From: Sophora flavescens
Lineage: Eukaryota > Streptophyta > Magnoliopsida > Fabales > Fabaceae
Assembly: GCA_030762895.1 (NCBI GenBank)
Contig: JAUPTC010000015.1
Coordinates: 2,708,395 to 2,772,394 of the forward strand
DNA length: 64,000 nucleotides
Direction: 5' to 3'
Shown here piece after piece: positions 11,095 through 22,242 of this stretch. Position 1 is the stretch's first letter. The number at the start of each line of letters is the position of its first letter. The notes beneath the pieces were generated by a model that worked only from the letters and a program-made list of their open reading frames with translations, ran no database searches and was not told the origin of the DNA. The position numbers and the translations under genes were made by a program.

Positions 11095-11533
11095 ACCTCT
11101 CGAGTTTGAAGAAGGTGAACATGTATTTCTGAGAGTCACACCAACGACTGGGGTAGGTAGGGTTATGAAATCCAGAAAACTCACTCCTAAATTCATCGGA
11201 CCATACCAAATTCTTCGTCGTGTTGGTCCAGTAGCCTATAAAATTTCTTTGCCGCCTTTTCTTTCAAATATTCATTATGTGTTCCATGTTTCACAACTAA
11301 GGAAGTATATTCCTGATAAATCACATATAATCGAACCTGATGAAGTACAATTAAAAGAAAACTTGTCTTATGAGACTTCACCTGTACGAATCGAAGATAA
11401 GATGATTAAGCAGCTCAGGGGTAAGCAAATCTCATTAGTTAAAGTTATTTGGAATGAAACTACTGGAGAAGCGACGTGGGAGGCTGAGGACAAGATGAGA
11501 TTACAATATCCTGAACTTTTTACAGGTACGTAA
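11090..11533 (+). pseudogene. pol: Tekay-A integrase C-terminus with GPY/F module and chromodomain
   Basis: Continuation of the integrase broken at 3619. It reads RRPLEFEEGEHVFLRV, then KFIGPYQILRRVGPVAYK (GPY/F module), FHVSQLRKY, and a C-terminal chromodomain-like segment of about 45 residues at about 11390-11525 (KQISLVKVIWNETTGEATWE), ending at TAA 11531-11533. In chromoviruses this tail directs integration toward marked heterochromatin. The segment itself is open, but it is separated from the rest of pol by 7.5 kb of Athila-1. Confidence 0.93.
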
Positions 11534-11558
11534 TTTTGAGGACGAATTTTTTTTTTTT

Positions 11559-11571
11559 AGTGGGGTATTAA
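11559..11571 (+). promoter_or_regulatory. Polypurine-tract region of Tekay-A
   Basis: AGTGGGG plus TATTAA directly before the LTR start TGTAACACCCC, preceded by a T run after GAGGACGAA. The same GAGGACGAA-T-run arrangement precedes the 3' LTR of Tekay-B on the minus strand (22243-22275). Confidence 0.65.
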
Positions 11572-12188
11572 TGTAACACCCCGATTTTCACTACTTTCTA
11601 GTGTCGGTAATTAATATATAAAAATATATTTTTATCCGAGACTTAGAAAATTTTTTTGGGTAAAATACTGTTATTTTCCTGTCATGTTTTATATCTTAGG
11701 GTTACGATGCAATTTTGGGTTGAAAATTCAGATGGAACCCTGTCTGCGTTTTCACTGACAGTAAAAGTTTACTGCTCAGAAGACCTAATTTTGAGTCGTG
11801 AACGAGATGAAAAATGTTTTTATCGTATTTACTACGATACTGGAAGTTTTGAAAATTTTGGTAAAAAAATTAAAATATTATATTTGTTGCGGGCATATAC
11901 GTCGAGATGTCTCTAGGAAGAGCTTGAGCCAGATGAATCGGGAAGTCGGCAACGTAGTAGAGATGTTGGATTGACCGACTTGACGAGCATTTATGACGAG
12001 TTTATCCATATCATAAATGGCCATAATGGCACATTTATGGCAACATTAAATTTTCCTATGAAATGACCAAAATGCCCTTGTCTTTTTATGACAATTTCTA
12101 ACAAATGCCATTGGACAAGTTGACCAAACCTTGCCCAATCCTCACGGCTTCAATAGTGTCATCTTCCCTAAGTTGGTTGTCTTCTTCA

Positions 12189-12196
12189 TATAAATA
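12189..12196 (+). promoter_or_regulatory. TATA box of Tekay-A LTR
   Basis: TATAAATA about 620 bp into the LTR. TATAAATA also occurs about 1.1 kb into each Tekay-B LTR on the minus strand (21129-21136 and 27366-27373). Confidence 0.65.
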
Positions 12197-13164
12197 CCAT
12201 TCTTCCATTTTCATGACTTTCTTCTTCAAAGTTCATACTTTTGCCATAAGAACATCATAGGAAAAATTCAAAAGAACTCATCCAAATCTTGTTTTTCTTG
12301 AATCAACAAGAGGTAATACCTTATTCTCTTGTCATTTAAATCATTTCTCTTCACAACTTTTGATAGATTCATGGCTAAGATTCATATGTTCTTCATTTGT
12401 TCAAAGTTCGTGAAACTAGATTCAAAAATTCATAACTAATTCTAGAAAAATCCTTTTGACATGAAACCAATTGCTATGATCTTATAATCATCTCTATTTT
12501 CATCATCTAGAAGCACAAGATCATGAGAAATTTCTTTCCTTGAAATCTGGTTATGGCCGAACCTAGGTTAACTTTGAGTTTTTAGGTTTTGTTTCATTTT
12601 CATAACTTGATTCATGATTCAATCCTTTTGTATCTTGCTAGTTCTTGTATTCAAGTATATAGAAGATCAAAAAAATCAAACTTTAACCTATTAATCTCAT
12701 CAAAACCGAAACCCTAGATTTGTGTACTTAAGGGTTTTGTGATTCAAAAGTTGTTTGTAACACTTGAATCAAACCCTAAGTTTTGTATGTTGATTTAATC
12801 CAAGAGTTGATGAAATTTCAAAATTTCTAGCCTATGGAGTTTGAGGAAATCCGAACCCTAGTTCTTAGAACTAGATGAGTTTAGTTCATGTCTTAGTTCA
12901 TAATCATGGTTAAAGTGATTAATCATGCTTAATTAACTTATGGATCATTAATCCTTAAGTTAATCAAATTTTAATTTTTCCTAACCTAGATAATGGGTTG
13001 AAGCCGAACCCTAACCTTCATAAACTAAGTGTATTGTTGTTTGATTTGATTTATTTTTGTTGTAATTCGTTTGAAGGAAATAATTGAGTTAGCTGAGTCA
13101 AGCTGACGGAGAAAAATCATATCAGGATCAGAAAATTAACAAGAAATATAGTGTGGTCTTCAAG

Positions 13165-13171
13165 AGGTAAG
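13165..13171 (+). promoter_or_regulatory. Conserved splice-donor-like site in Tekay-A LTR
   Basis: TCTTCAAGAG|GTAAGGGG fits the plant 5' splice consensus AG|GTAAG. Equivalent sequence is kept in otherwise diverged LTRs: Tekay-B (minus strand, GTAAG at 20173-20177) and Tekay-C (TCTTCAAAGGTAAGGGG near 29468-29484). Confidence 0.45.
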
Positions 13172-14630
13172 GGGGGTATGCCTGAGGAGTTGAGATAATC
13201 TCATGCTTATTTGTGGAGTCATGTATTAATTTTATGTATGCAATAGTTTATTTTATTATACTGTTTACTATTAATTGCTAGATTGATGTGATGTTTATCT
13301 GAGTAATTGAATTGAAGTGATGTGTGAACTTACATGATTTTGATTATTTGTTTATATTATAATTGTGATGCATGTCATTTAGTGATTGGAATTTATCTGC
13401 TGTTGAGTGTTAGACTGATTAACCTGACATTGGTCAGTGTAAAAAAAAATTAATTAAGGATAAAAACTTAATAAGCTTGGATAATTAATCAGAGGGATTA
13501 ATTCGGGAGATTTTGAGAAAAATAAAAAAAAATATTATTTTAATATTATTTTGTGAAAACAGTGTACATAAACAATAGTAAGGACGAAACCGTGAAATTT
13601 TTCACAGTCTCTAATTTTTATATAATAAATTCAATTTTATTATAAAATGTTATTTAAAGTGATTAAGTTCCAAAAATAATATTTACAGCAGTCAGAACAA
13701 TTACTTCTGACAGAAAAGTGATATTAGTTATTTAATATTATTTAATTAATATCATTTATTTAATATTATTTAATATTAAATATTTAATTATTTAAATTTT
13801 CGAAATTTATTTATTTAATATTTTTATTTATTAAAATTTTTGTTTTGTTAACCTTTATTGAAAATTATTTCTTAAAGTGAAATAATTAGAAATCAAAGGA
13901 AATTATAAATGATTTTTGAAATTTATTAACGTTTTAACATAAAAGAATTTATGTAACAATGTTTTTATTCAGTGAAAGTATTCCATTAAACTTGGATGAA
14001 TTTTCAAAGCTTGGTTTTGTTTTACACTAAGCAAAATGTTTTATAAGCAGATAAATGAGCCTAGAACCGAGACGTCGGGATTCTAGTGTTGTATGGACAC
14101 GTAGATCAAGGATCTGTGTCATGGGACGGAGTGTCCTGCAAGTTTTGTTTTTGGACTGTGTGTGTCCTAAATTGATGTGGATAGTGTGAGTTCCATATCC
14201 GCGAGCCTAAAACTGGTGCATCGGTTTAAGGGCATCGTGATTGAGCATTCGGACTGCATGTCCTATGTTGAGATTAAAAGATTTGGACTGTGTGTCCTGT
14301 ATTTGTTTTAAGTGAAAAGTCTTAATTAAAAGAATTAAGCATGGTCGTTAAGCTTTGTGCTTCGACGTGGAAAGATTATTACGACAAAGAAAACAAACGA
14401 GAATAAAAGTTTTTCTCATGCATTTAATGGCCATTGTGTCATGTAAATGGCATTGAATCCAGAGTGGATCAATGTATATGACAGACGTGTCAGGTGGTGA
14501 TGATCATTGAGGTCCGGAGTGGATCAATGTATCTTTTATAGGACTTTGTGTCCAAATTGATAGGACTTTGTGTCCAGATTGAATATATGTGCCGCTATTT
14601 CCTTTCGGGAATGGGGGAATAGTGTCATTG

Positions 14631-14785
14631 CTTTGCATGAGCATCCTAACGGGAATGGGGATGTGCACAATTGTGTTATGTGCTTTGCATGAGCATCCTA
14701 ACGGGAATGGGGATGTGCACAATTGTGTTAGGTGCTGGCATGAACATCCTATCGGGAATGGGGATGTGCACCATTTATTTTCTTG
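14631..14785 (+). repeat. 53-bp tandem repeat in Tekay-A LTR (about 3 copies)
   Basis: Three units of GCATGAGCATCCTAACGGG type, spaced about 53 bp, each followed by AATGGGGATGTGCAC. They create short reading frames that I do not regard as coding. The matching region of Tekay-B LTRs instead carries hairpin repeats around CGTCGATT. Confidence 0.85.
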
Positions 14786-15085
14786 GGCATTGTTTTGTTC
14801 GTTTTTACAATGCGCCATGTGCGAGCCTGATCAGCTTGAAACGAAACAGAAAGTTGTGGGATCTCCGGAGATTAGGTATCAAATTAGAAATTGAATATAG
14901 AAGTGTCATGCATTCTTATAAAATGACGATGACTGTAGGGCATGAGGCCCTATGAATTATATCATTCTTCTGTTATAATTAATGTTATTATACTGTGAAT
15001 ACTTGGTAATTGCTATTTGAGAGTCGTGCATGGGGTTGTCTTATAAAACTCATATATTGGAAACTCACCCTTACAAACATTTTAG

Positions 15086-15595
15086 ATGGATCCGGACGAG
15101 GTGGATTTGAACTACTCGGGGGTACGATCCCTGACGTTTGACAACGCTGATAGAGGAGACGCTTGGGTTATCAACCCAGGGGCTCGGAGTGCTACCTATA
15201 CTGGTCCGTTAAGGACACTCCGAGGTACAGTCGCTGAAGGACCACAACAGTTAGTACATAGCAGGGAAACAATTGAGATATCGCTACCACCCATCTGGAT
15301 GATACTACAGTATTTAGTACAACATGGGAGTCTGGAACACCAACCGACTCAGTTTATTCAACCTCTACAACAAGTTGCACCAGGATCACCGTCTGCACCT
15401 ATAATATTAGTTCCAGAGAACATTCCGGAGGAGATGGAGGAAGACCCAGAGGAGAATCCGGTGGAAAATCCTGACTATGTTCCTATAGCAGACGAAGGGT
15501 CTGGAGCTGCTGGAGAGGGGGCTGTGGTATCCTCTCCAGACACATCTTCAGGGGGTGGGGGAGTGTACACTGGGCTTCCCAATGGTTTTATATAG
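15086..15595 (+). CDS. Unrecognised 169-residue ORF inside the Tekay-A LTR
   Basis: An uninterrupted frame starting MDPDEVDLNYSG and ending in stop TAG (15593-15595), about 420 bp before the LTR end. I recognise no domain. The N-terminal half is mixed; the C-terminal half is acidic and rich in Pro, Glu and Gly (MEEDPEENPVENPDYVP), suggesting disorder; there is no signal peptide or membrane segment. The ATG directly follows CATTTTAG, which looks like a splice acceptor. Left (CTCACCCTTACAAACAT) and right (GACCAGCTTAGG) flanks are shared with Tekay-B LTRs, where only about 95 bp of unrelated sequence lies between them. It may be an added ORF, a captured fragment or chance. That it is coding is uncertain. 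Confidence 0.4.
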   Translation: MDPDEVDLNYSGVRSLTFDNADRGDAWVINPGARSATYTGPLRTLRGTVAEGPQQLVHSRETIEISLPPIWMILQYLVQHGSLEHQPTQFIQPLQQVAPGSPSAPIILVPENIPEEMEEDPEENPVENPDYVPIADEGSGAAGEGAVVSSPDTSSGGGGVYTGLPNGFI

Positions 15596-16013
15596 TGGTG
15601 ACCAGCTTAGGAGGTAGTTTTAGGAAGAGTGGGAATTTTAGGATAGTCTGAATTAGTGACTCCTGAGAGTCATCTTTTGCGTAGTATTTTCAGACACCCA
15701 CTATGACTTAGTTGTAAAATTTCTGATGATGTAAAAATATGTGTGACAAGTGGATCGTGACCTAGTAAGAAAAGGGTCATCTGTAAAATAGAGAAGTATA
15801 TGTGAAATATATAATATAGTGGTGTATATTATATTATGAGAGTTTGAATGTATGTGCAGAAAAAGAAAAAATTTTATCACTATTTTAAAAAGAAGTATAG
15901 GGAATTAGAAAATGCATCTTATTTTCCGAAGAAAACCAGCAACTTAATATTTTATTTAGTTTGATGTTTGGGTAATGTTACGTAAATGTGATACCTGAAA
16001 ATGGGGTGTCGCA

Positions 16014-17414
16014 GATGACAACTGCAAGAAGGCGTTTGATTTCTTGAAGAAGGCATTGACCTCCACTCCCATCATCCAACCTCCTGACTGGACCCTCCCT
16101 TTTGAGATTATATGTGATGCCTCTAACTATGCTGTGGGGGCGATCCTTGCCCAAAGGGTGGGCAAGGCTGCCCATGTTATTTACTATGCTTCTAGAACTT
16201 TAGATGCCGCACAGGCTAATTACACCACCACTGAAAAGGAACTTCTAGCTATTGTTTTTGCTCTTGATAAATTCAGATCATATTTGCTAGGATCCAAGGT
16301 TGTTTTCACTGACCATGCAACTTTAAAGTACTTGATGAAGAAACCAGAAGAAAAACCGAGATTGATTCGGTGGATGTTGTTTCTCCAAGAGTTTAGTGTG
16401 GAGATTAAAGATAAGAGTGGAGCTGAGAATTTAGTAGCTGATCATTTGAGCAGAATAGAGAGGGATGAGGATCCTTCTCCCATTCAGGATGACTTTCCTG
16501 ATGAGCATCTTTTACAGTTGCATAGGGTAACTCCTTGGCTTGCTGATATTGTTAACTATCTTGTTGGTGGTGTTTTTCCAACAGGTGCAACTAGATCACA
16601 AATTCACAAACTCAAGAGTGATGCCAAATATTATGTTTGGGATGATCCATATCTTTGGAAATTTGGCAGTGATCAGGTAATTAGGAGATGTGTCCCCGAC
16701 TATGAGATTGAGTCTATTTTGCACTTTTCTCATGCTTCTCAAGTAGGGGGACATTTTGGGCCACAAAGGACTGCAAGGAAAATCCTAGATTCAGGGTTTT
16801 ATTGGCCCACTATTTTTAAAGATGCTTATGAAATTTACCGCACTTGTAAAGAGTGTCAGATAGCAGGTACAACCATCACTCGTCAGAGTGAAATGCCTCA
16901 GCAACCTATGCTTTTCTGTGAGGTGTTTGATGTGTGGGGAATTGACTTTATGGGTCATTTCCCTGCATCTTTTGGTTTTCTCTATATTCTACTTGTTGTT
17001 GATTATGTTTCAAAGTGGGTGGAAGCTATCCCCACTAGGACTAATGATTCTAGAGTTGTTGCAAATTTTGTCAGGTCCAATATCTTCTGCAGGTTCGGAA
17101 TACCTCGGGCTATCACAAGTGACCAAGGCACTCATTTCTGTAACCGCACCATGGAAGCTTTACTCCGGAAGTATGGAGTTGTGCACAGGGTCTCCATTGC
17201 CTATCATCTCCAGACTAATGGGAAGGCTGAGGTCTCAAACAGAGAGATCAAACAGATCTTAGAGAAAGTGGTGCAGCCAAATAGGAAGGACTGGAGCCGC
17301 CGTCTAGAAGACGCACTTTGGGCTCAAAGAACAGCTTTCAAGACACCAATAGGGATGTCTCCCTATAGACTTGTGTTCGGTAAGGCATGTCATCTTCCTG
17401 TTGAAATTGAGCAC
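16014..17414 (+). pseudogene. pol: Athila-2: pol fragment, RNase H and integrase core
   Basis: 467 codons without a stop from a second Athila-like element, entered at DDNCKKAFDFLKKAL just upstream of RNase H and cut after PVEIEH near the end of integrase. RNase H shows CDASNYAVGAILAQR, TTEKELLAIVFALDKF and FTDHATLKYL. Integrase shows HASQVGGHFG with CKECQ (zinc region), then GIDFMG, TSDQGTHF and NGKAEVSNRE, giving the Asp, Asp, Glu triad with D-X35-E spacing. The left border is the Tekay-A LTR and the right border the Tekay-C LTR start at 17415; both look like insertions into this copy. Athila-1 lacks this segment, so the two cannot be compared directly. Confidence 0.9.
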
Positions 17415-17866
17415 TGTAACACCCTAGTTTTTACACATATGATTAATTATTTTATTTGGATGTTTATATTTATTTTGTTATGTGGTTTAGTTTGAGTAAT
17501 TAAATTACTCTCTTCAAATTATTTTATCGGGTGCGTTAGCACTGACTTATTTCAGTGAATGCACGCTTACTAGACAATAATTTACGTTATTGTCACTATT
17601 ATTATCAATACAGAAAAATATTTTAAATAATATGATTAAGAGAAAAGCATTTTCATATATTTATTCTATTTAATTTTAGAGTTAAAAATATTTTGGTTTG
17701 ACCTTAATCGGAGATTAAATTTTGGACAGAGTATTTTCTTAGTTGATCAGTTCAACTATTAATCTTTACTCTAATTTGAATTTCGAAATCATATCTTTAT
17801 CAATTTTTATTTTTAGATTCCAAAAAGTAAAAACAAGTTTATTTTAGGCCTAATATTTACTACTCA

Positions 17867-17871
17867 TTTTG
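17867..17871 (+). repeat. Target site duplication TTTTG (left) of Tekay-B
   Basis: TTTTG directly precedes the LTR end at 17872 and recurs at 28478-28482. Confidence 0.93.
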
Positions 17872-18534
17872 TGTAACACCCTAACTCAGGTCATCACATG
17901 GTTACCCGTTTACGGAAATAAAACTTAATTTGCTGGTTACTTTCGGAAAATAATGTTTTCTCAACGTTCATCTTTTCAAAATATGGTGATAAATTTTTTT
18001 TCCCTTTTAATCCTCAAGACAACAACAACGAAATCAAACCACACATAATTACCTATTGTATATAAGTTATACAACTATACTGCCTCATATATTTTCACAT
18101 CTAGATCATTATCAGCTTAGTGACTCTCAAAACATAACATAACTCAATAGAACCTAAGCTGGTCGTATATAACTGACACTACCATCAACCTGAGCAGCAC
18201 AGCATGTCTCGAACTAGACAGCCTTCTCCTTTTGTAGAGATCTTATCCCTTGTGTGGCTCTGATATGTTTGTAAGGGTGAGACGCCAATATATGGATTTA
18301 ACAAAATAACTAAATGCTCACACAAAAGAAGACACATATACATATACATAAACATTTCAACATAAGCAATCCACATTATAACATAAAGTTTATCAATGGG
18401 TTCCACACCCCAAACATCAACGTTGGAAAACTATGCATGAACACTTCAATTCATCATCTAAACATTAACACTTAATCTCCGAAGACCCCCAACGTCATTT
18501 TAAAATGAGCTGATCAAGCTCAATTGCCAACAGA

Positions 18535-18855
18535 GGCACGTCGATTTTTTCCAACAGAGGCACGTCGATTTTACCATAGCCCACTGTCCGGAACAGTGAG
18601 AACGTCGATTTATGGATTTTTTTTTCATTGCACGTCGATTGCCCAAGGTGTAATGAATTTCATTATACGTCGATTTCCTAAAGGCGCAATGAATACGTCG
18701 ATTACATGAATATCATAAAATACCCTGATTTCATTGTACGTCGATTGCCTTGAGCACAATGAATTTCATTGTACGTCGATTTCCCAAAGGCACAATGAAT
18801 ACGTCGATTTCAGGTATATCATAAAGATACCATGATTAACAAATACGTCGAGACA
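18535..18855. repeat. CGTCGATT hairpin repeat array (Tekay-B 3' LTR)
   Basis: About ten copies of ACGTCGATT. In the central copies the motif lies in the loop of a short inverted repeat, TTCATTGT ... ACAATGAA, with an 8-bp stem and a loop of about 18 bases. The stems vary together in places. The array lies about 0.7-1 kb from the LTR end. A near copy is in the other LTR at about 24772-25090. Confidence 0.8.
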
Positions 18856-20040
18856 TGAATATCACCAAGATATCATGATTAACCTCGTAGGCACGTCTGC
18901 CAAAATGCATGCAAGAAAACACTTTGTTCTCGTCGTTTTCTTTGTGTTCAATCTTTATTTGTCAAAGCTCTCAAAAGCTTATGACCCATCATCGTTTTAA
19001 ACATCTTTACAACTTTTATTAACAACACAGGACCTCATAGCCCGAGTGCTCAATCACGAAGCCCTTAGAACTTGCAATCAGTCTTAGGTTCGTGGTGATA
19101 GAAAACATCATAAATCTTTTACCGTCGATTATTACGTCATAAAGTAGACACACCGTCTACCTACTAGACACCAAGTCTATAACCTCTTAAGAACACTAGT
19201 TCCCCGACGTCTCGGTTACTAAGTTCCATATCGTCGTTTATGTCGTCAGTGAAAAACAAATCCAAAATAGGATAACGTCATAAGAACATTATTACCCCGA
19301 CATCTCGGTTACTAAGTTCCACACCACTTTCAACACGGTTGAATCAACTTTTGATTTTTGGAAATTCTTTTCCAAGGTAGAAATTCATTATAAAATCCTT
19401 AAATAATAAAAACTTAGTTTTTCACAAACCAATGAGTCACTTGAGGTTTAATTTTCTCAAAATATGCACTGCCATTTCAAAATACATGCCGTTTACACTT
19501 TTCCAAATTTATCGTCAAATATTATTTTTAAGACTTTTAAGCCAAAAACTTAACTATTCCACTTAATTAATTTTCTAAAATCATGATTAACTTATTTTCA
19601 CCAATTACTTTTATAAAAGAATATTTTGTCATATTCCGGGTTTCTTAGGTACAATTTAGCAGTGCTAAAATATTTTCACGGTTTCGCGCTCGTTGTGACT
19701 CAAAATTCCCTTTTCCAGAAATAGATTATTAAAATAATAATATTTTCCAAAACTCCTCATTTTCCTCAAAATAAAATTCCTTTAATATTATATATCAATA
19801 TTTTGCCGTTAAAACATTGAATATAATTTGCGTAGCTTCTTAAAGCTTTTATCCGATTAACTTTAATTGAGCACTGACCACTGTCAGGCTTCTCACACCT
19901 CAACCAACAGTTATATCACAGATATTTCCCAGGCAGATCATGCATCATAGCAGTATAATATACAATTGCAAATAATTAAATAAATTAAACACAACTCCAC
20001 ACCAATACATAGATAAACCACACCACATAAATAACAAAAC

Positions 20041-20130
20041 CAATAACCACAACCACATATAAATCATATAAACCACACCACTAACAAAGCCAATAACCAC
20101 AACCACATATAAATCATATAAACCACACCA
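20041..20130. repeat. 50-bp tandem duplication in Tekay-B 3' LTR
   Basis: CAATAACCACAACCACATAT begins at 20041 and again at 20091, nearly identical for the rest of the unit. The same duplication is in the 5' LTR at about 26278-26367, so it predates this insertion. Confidence 0.8.
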
Positions 20131-22242
20131 CAAGCAAATAGTTATTAAGAAAAATCCCTCAGGTAAGCTCCCCTTACCTCTTGAAGACTCCTTGATGAAC
20201 TTACATATTCCTTCGAAATTTCAGTTACCTCATAAACGCCGTACTCAACTAACCTTCAACCATTACAACCAAATAGTTACAACTCAAGAAACTAAAACAT
20301 TCTAAACCCTAATACATAGTCACGGTCTCTAGGGTTTTTGAATGACTAAAACTTCTAATCATGATTAAGTTATGGATTAATGATCCTTAATTAACCTAAC
20401 TCATAGATTATCAACTAAACAACTAAGTTTCAAACTCAAAACTTCCTAACTCTTTTACACATGTATTCGGCTTCAATAGGTTCATAAGGCTAGGGTTCTT
20501 AGTTTAACAAATCATCTTGGATTTATAAAGCATACTTACTAAAAACTTGATTTCTAAGTTCATCTATGAAAATCATGAACAAAACTCAACAAAACTCACC
20601 CACTTAGGGTTCGGCCAAAACAAATATTTTTGAGTAAAATATTCATTTTAAGAGACTAACATGGATTAGAGTGTGTAGTCATACATGCCATATAGAATAC
20701 ATGATCATACATGAAAACACATGAACAAAACTCTACCAACCCTAAGGTGATAGGTTCGGCCAAAGCTAGGTTTTCAAGAAAAAGATTTTTGATTACTTCA
20801 TGCTCTTGGATTTAGATAGTAAACATGATATCTAGAAGATAGAAAGTAGTTTCATCATCATTAGATTTTCCTAGGATTTATTATGATTTTTCAAAGTTCT
20901 AGGGTTAGAAACTTGAAAATGATGAACAACCATGATATAAGCCTTGAATCAAGAAACTTACTAAAGAACATAGGCATGATTAAGAATGAAGATTAGAATT
21001 TACCTCTTGAAAATCAATGACAAAGGAAATCCAAGAACTTGCTTTACAACTTAGAACTAAGAAACTTGGAAACTTTAGAGTTTTGGAAGCAAATGACAAA
21101 AGAAACTAAATGAAAAGTGAGAGTAGGGTATTTATAGTGAGAGTGGCGTCAATGTTGGAAAACTCTAGATGTTGGTGAGTTGTCATGTTCAAGGATCAAA
21201 ATGCAATTAAGTTCTAAGGACCAAATTGCAAAGATTCCAATAGTTGAAGGACTAGTTTGCAAATAGACAATAAAATGTCATGATGATGATTTTTGTCACA
21301 TTAAATGCTAGCTTATCTTTGACTTGGTTGACTGATTTGATGAGTCAAAGATAGGTTAAGATAAACTCAAGAATATTTGAGAATAATCTAGAATGTTGAA
21401 GAAAAACCAAGAATGATGTAGAAAAGTGTGGAACATTCTATAAAAATCTTGATTCATCCATCAAATGAGAAAGTCATCTTCTCTCATGGGCTTATTTATT
21501 TGGGCTTGACACATTTGGGCTTGGATTCATTTTCTTGTTTGTTGTGGGGCCCACTTGAAGATTTAAGCCTTTAAACTTAAGATAAGAAACTTAAATGGGC
21601 TTTATGGACTCAACTATGAAATAGAAAATTTTGGGCTTCTAAGCCACGACCCTTTAAGATTAGAAACAAGGATTCTAGCCCAATCCACTTGGAAAAACTT
21701 AAAAAAAAACTAATTTAGGGACAAAAGGGTAATTTACAGAAAGTTCAGGGACTTAACCGAAAAATTTCTAAAGTTTCTATTTAACCCTGAAAAACCTTCT
21801 AGACTTAAAAATATGATTCATCCCCTTGAATCATCTCAAAATCCTAAGTTAAAACCTCTATCGGCTCTTAGAAACTCTAATTTCCCTTCCGTCGTCTACC
21901 CGATTACGCTTTCCGCCCATAATACGTAAATTATTTTATTTTTTCTGAAAAAAAAATTCTAAAAATACAGAATTGTAGAAAATAAAATACTAAACTTAAG
22001 TCTTTCGTTCACGAATTAAAATTAGGTCTTTTGAGCAGTATTATCATACTGTCAATGGAATTCACGGGCCGGGTTTCGCCTGACTTTCCAACCTAAATTT
22101 TAATCGCAGCTTCCTACATTCAAGTAGGTTTGACTGGTAAACTCCGTTTATTTAAAATAGTTTTCTAAGTCTCAGATAAAAATATAAACATAATTATATA
22201 AATTTCTGATATTAGAAAACAGCGAAAAGTCGGGGTGTTACA

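Larger units (their letters stand above)
1..16013 (+). mobile_element. Tekay-A: Ty3/gypsy chromovirus, 5' end outside window, split by an Athila-like insertion
   Basis: An LTR retrotransposon on the + strand. Domain order is gag with two zinc knuckles, protease, reverse transcriptase, RNase H, integrase, then a chromodomain-like tail, followed by a 3' LTR at 11572-16013. Integrase after reverse transcriptase defines Ty3/gypsy; the GPY/F module plus chromodomain and the TGTAACACCCC LTR start fit the Tekay (Del) chromovirus clade. The 5' LTR, primer site and N-terminal gag lie before base 1. Bases 3620-11089 are a foreign insertion. The element sits in an older Athila-like pol fragment that resumes at 16014. 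It is dead: two frameshifts in gag and at least three in-frame stops in pol. Confidence 0.93.
11572..16013 (+). repeat. 3' LTR of Tekay-A (4.4 kb)
   Basis: 4442 bp, starting TGTAACACCCC and ending GGGGTGTCGCA, so the ends form an imperfect inverted repeat. It aligns in patches with the Tekay-B LTRs (CCGAGACGTCGGG, GTCAGTG, CTCACCCTTACAAACAT, GACCAGCTTAGG). It holds a TATA box at 12189, a splice-donor-like site at 13165, a 53-bp tandem repeat at about 14631-14785 and a 169-codon ORF at 15086. Bases 13440-14040 are very AT-rich with nothing else recognisable. GATGA follows at 16014-16018 and would be the target duplication, but the left copy is outside the window. Confidence 0.88.
17872..22242 (-). 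repeat. 3' LTR of Tekay-B
   Basis: A 4371-bp direct repeat of 24109-28477; on the minus strand it starts TGTAACACCCCGAC and ends GGGTGTTACA. It contains the CGTCGATT hairpin array (18535-18855), a splice-acceptor-like site at 18260, a donor-like site at 20173-20179, a 50-bp duplication at 20041-20130 and TATAAATA (minus) at 21129-21136. Short minus-strand frames at 18185-18406 and 19945-20133 recur in the other LTR but look like by-products of repeats. Confidence 0.93.

Noticed and set aside
11042..11533. A single 163-residue gene
   Set aside because: The frame joins the last bases of the Athila LTR to the Tekay-A integrase C-terminus by chance; the target duplication at 11090 marks the true boundary.
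14589..14955. Cysteine/histidine-rich small protein
   Set aside because: It is a translation of the 53-bp tandem repeat in the Tekay-A LTR, and overlapping frames are open equally.
19945..20133. A 62-codon minus-strand frame, also at 26182-26370
   Set aside because: It is produced by the 50-bp duplication inside the Tekay-B LTRs.
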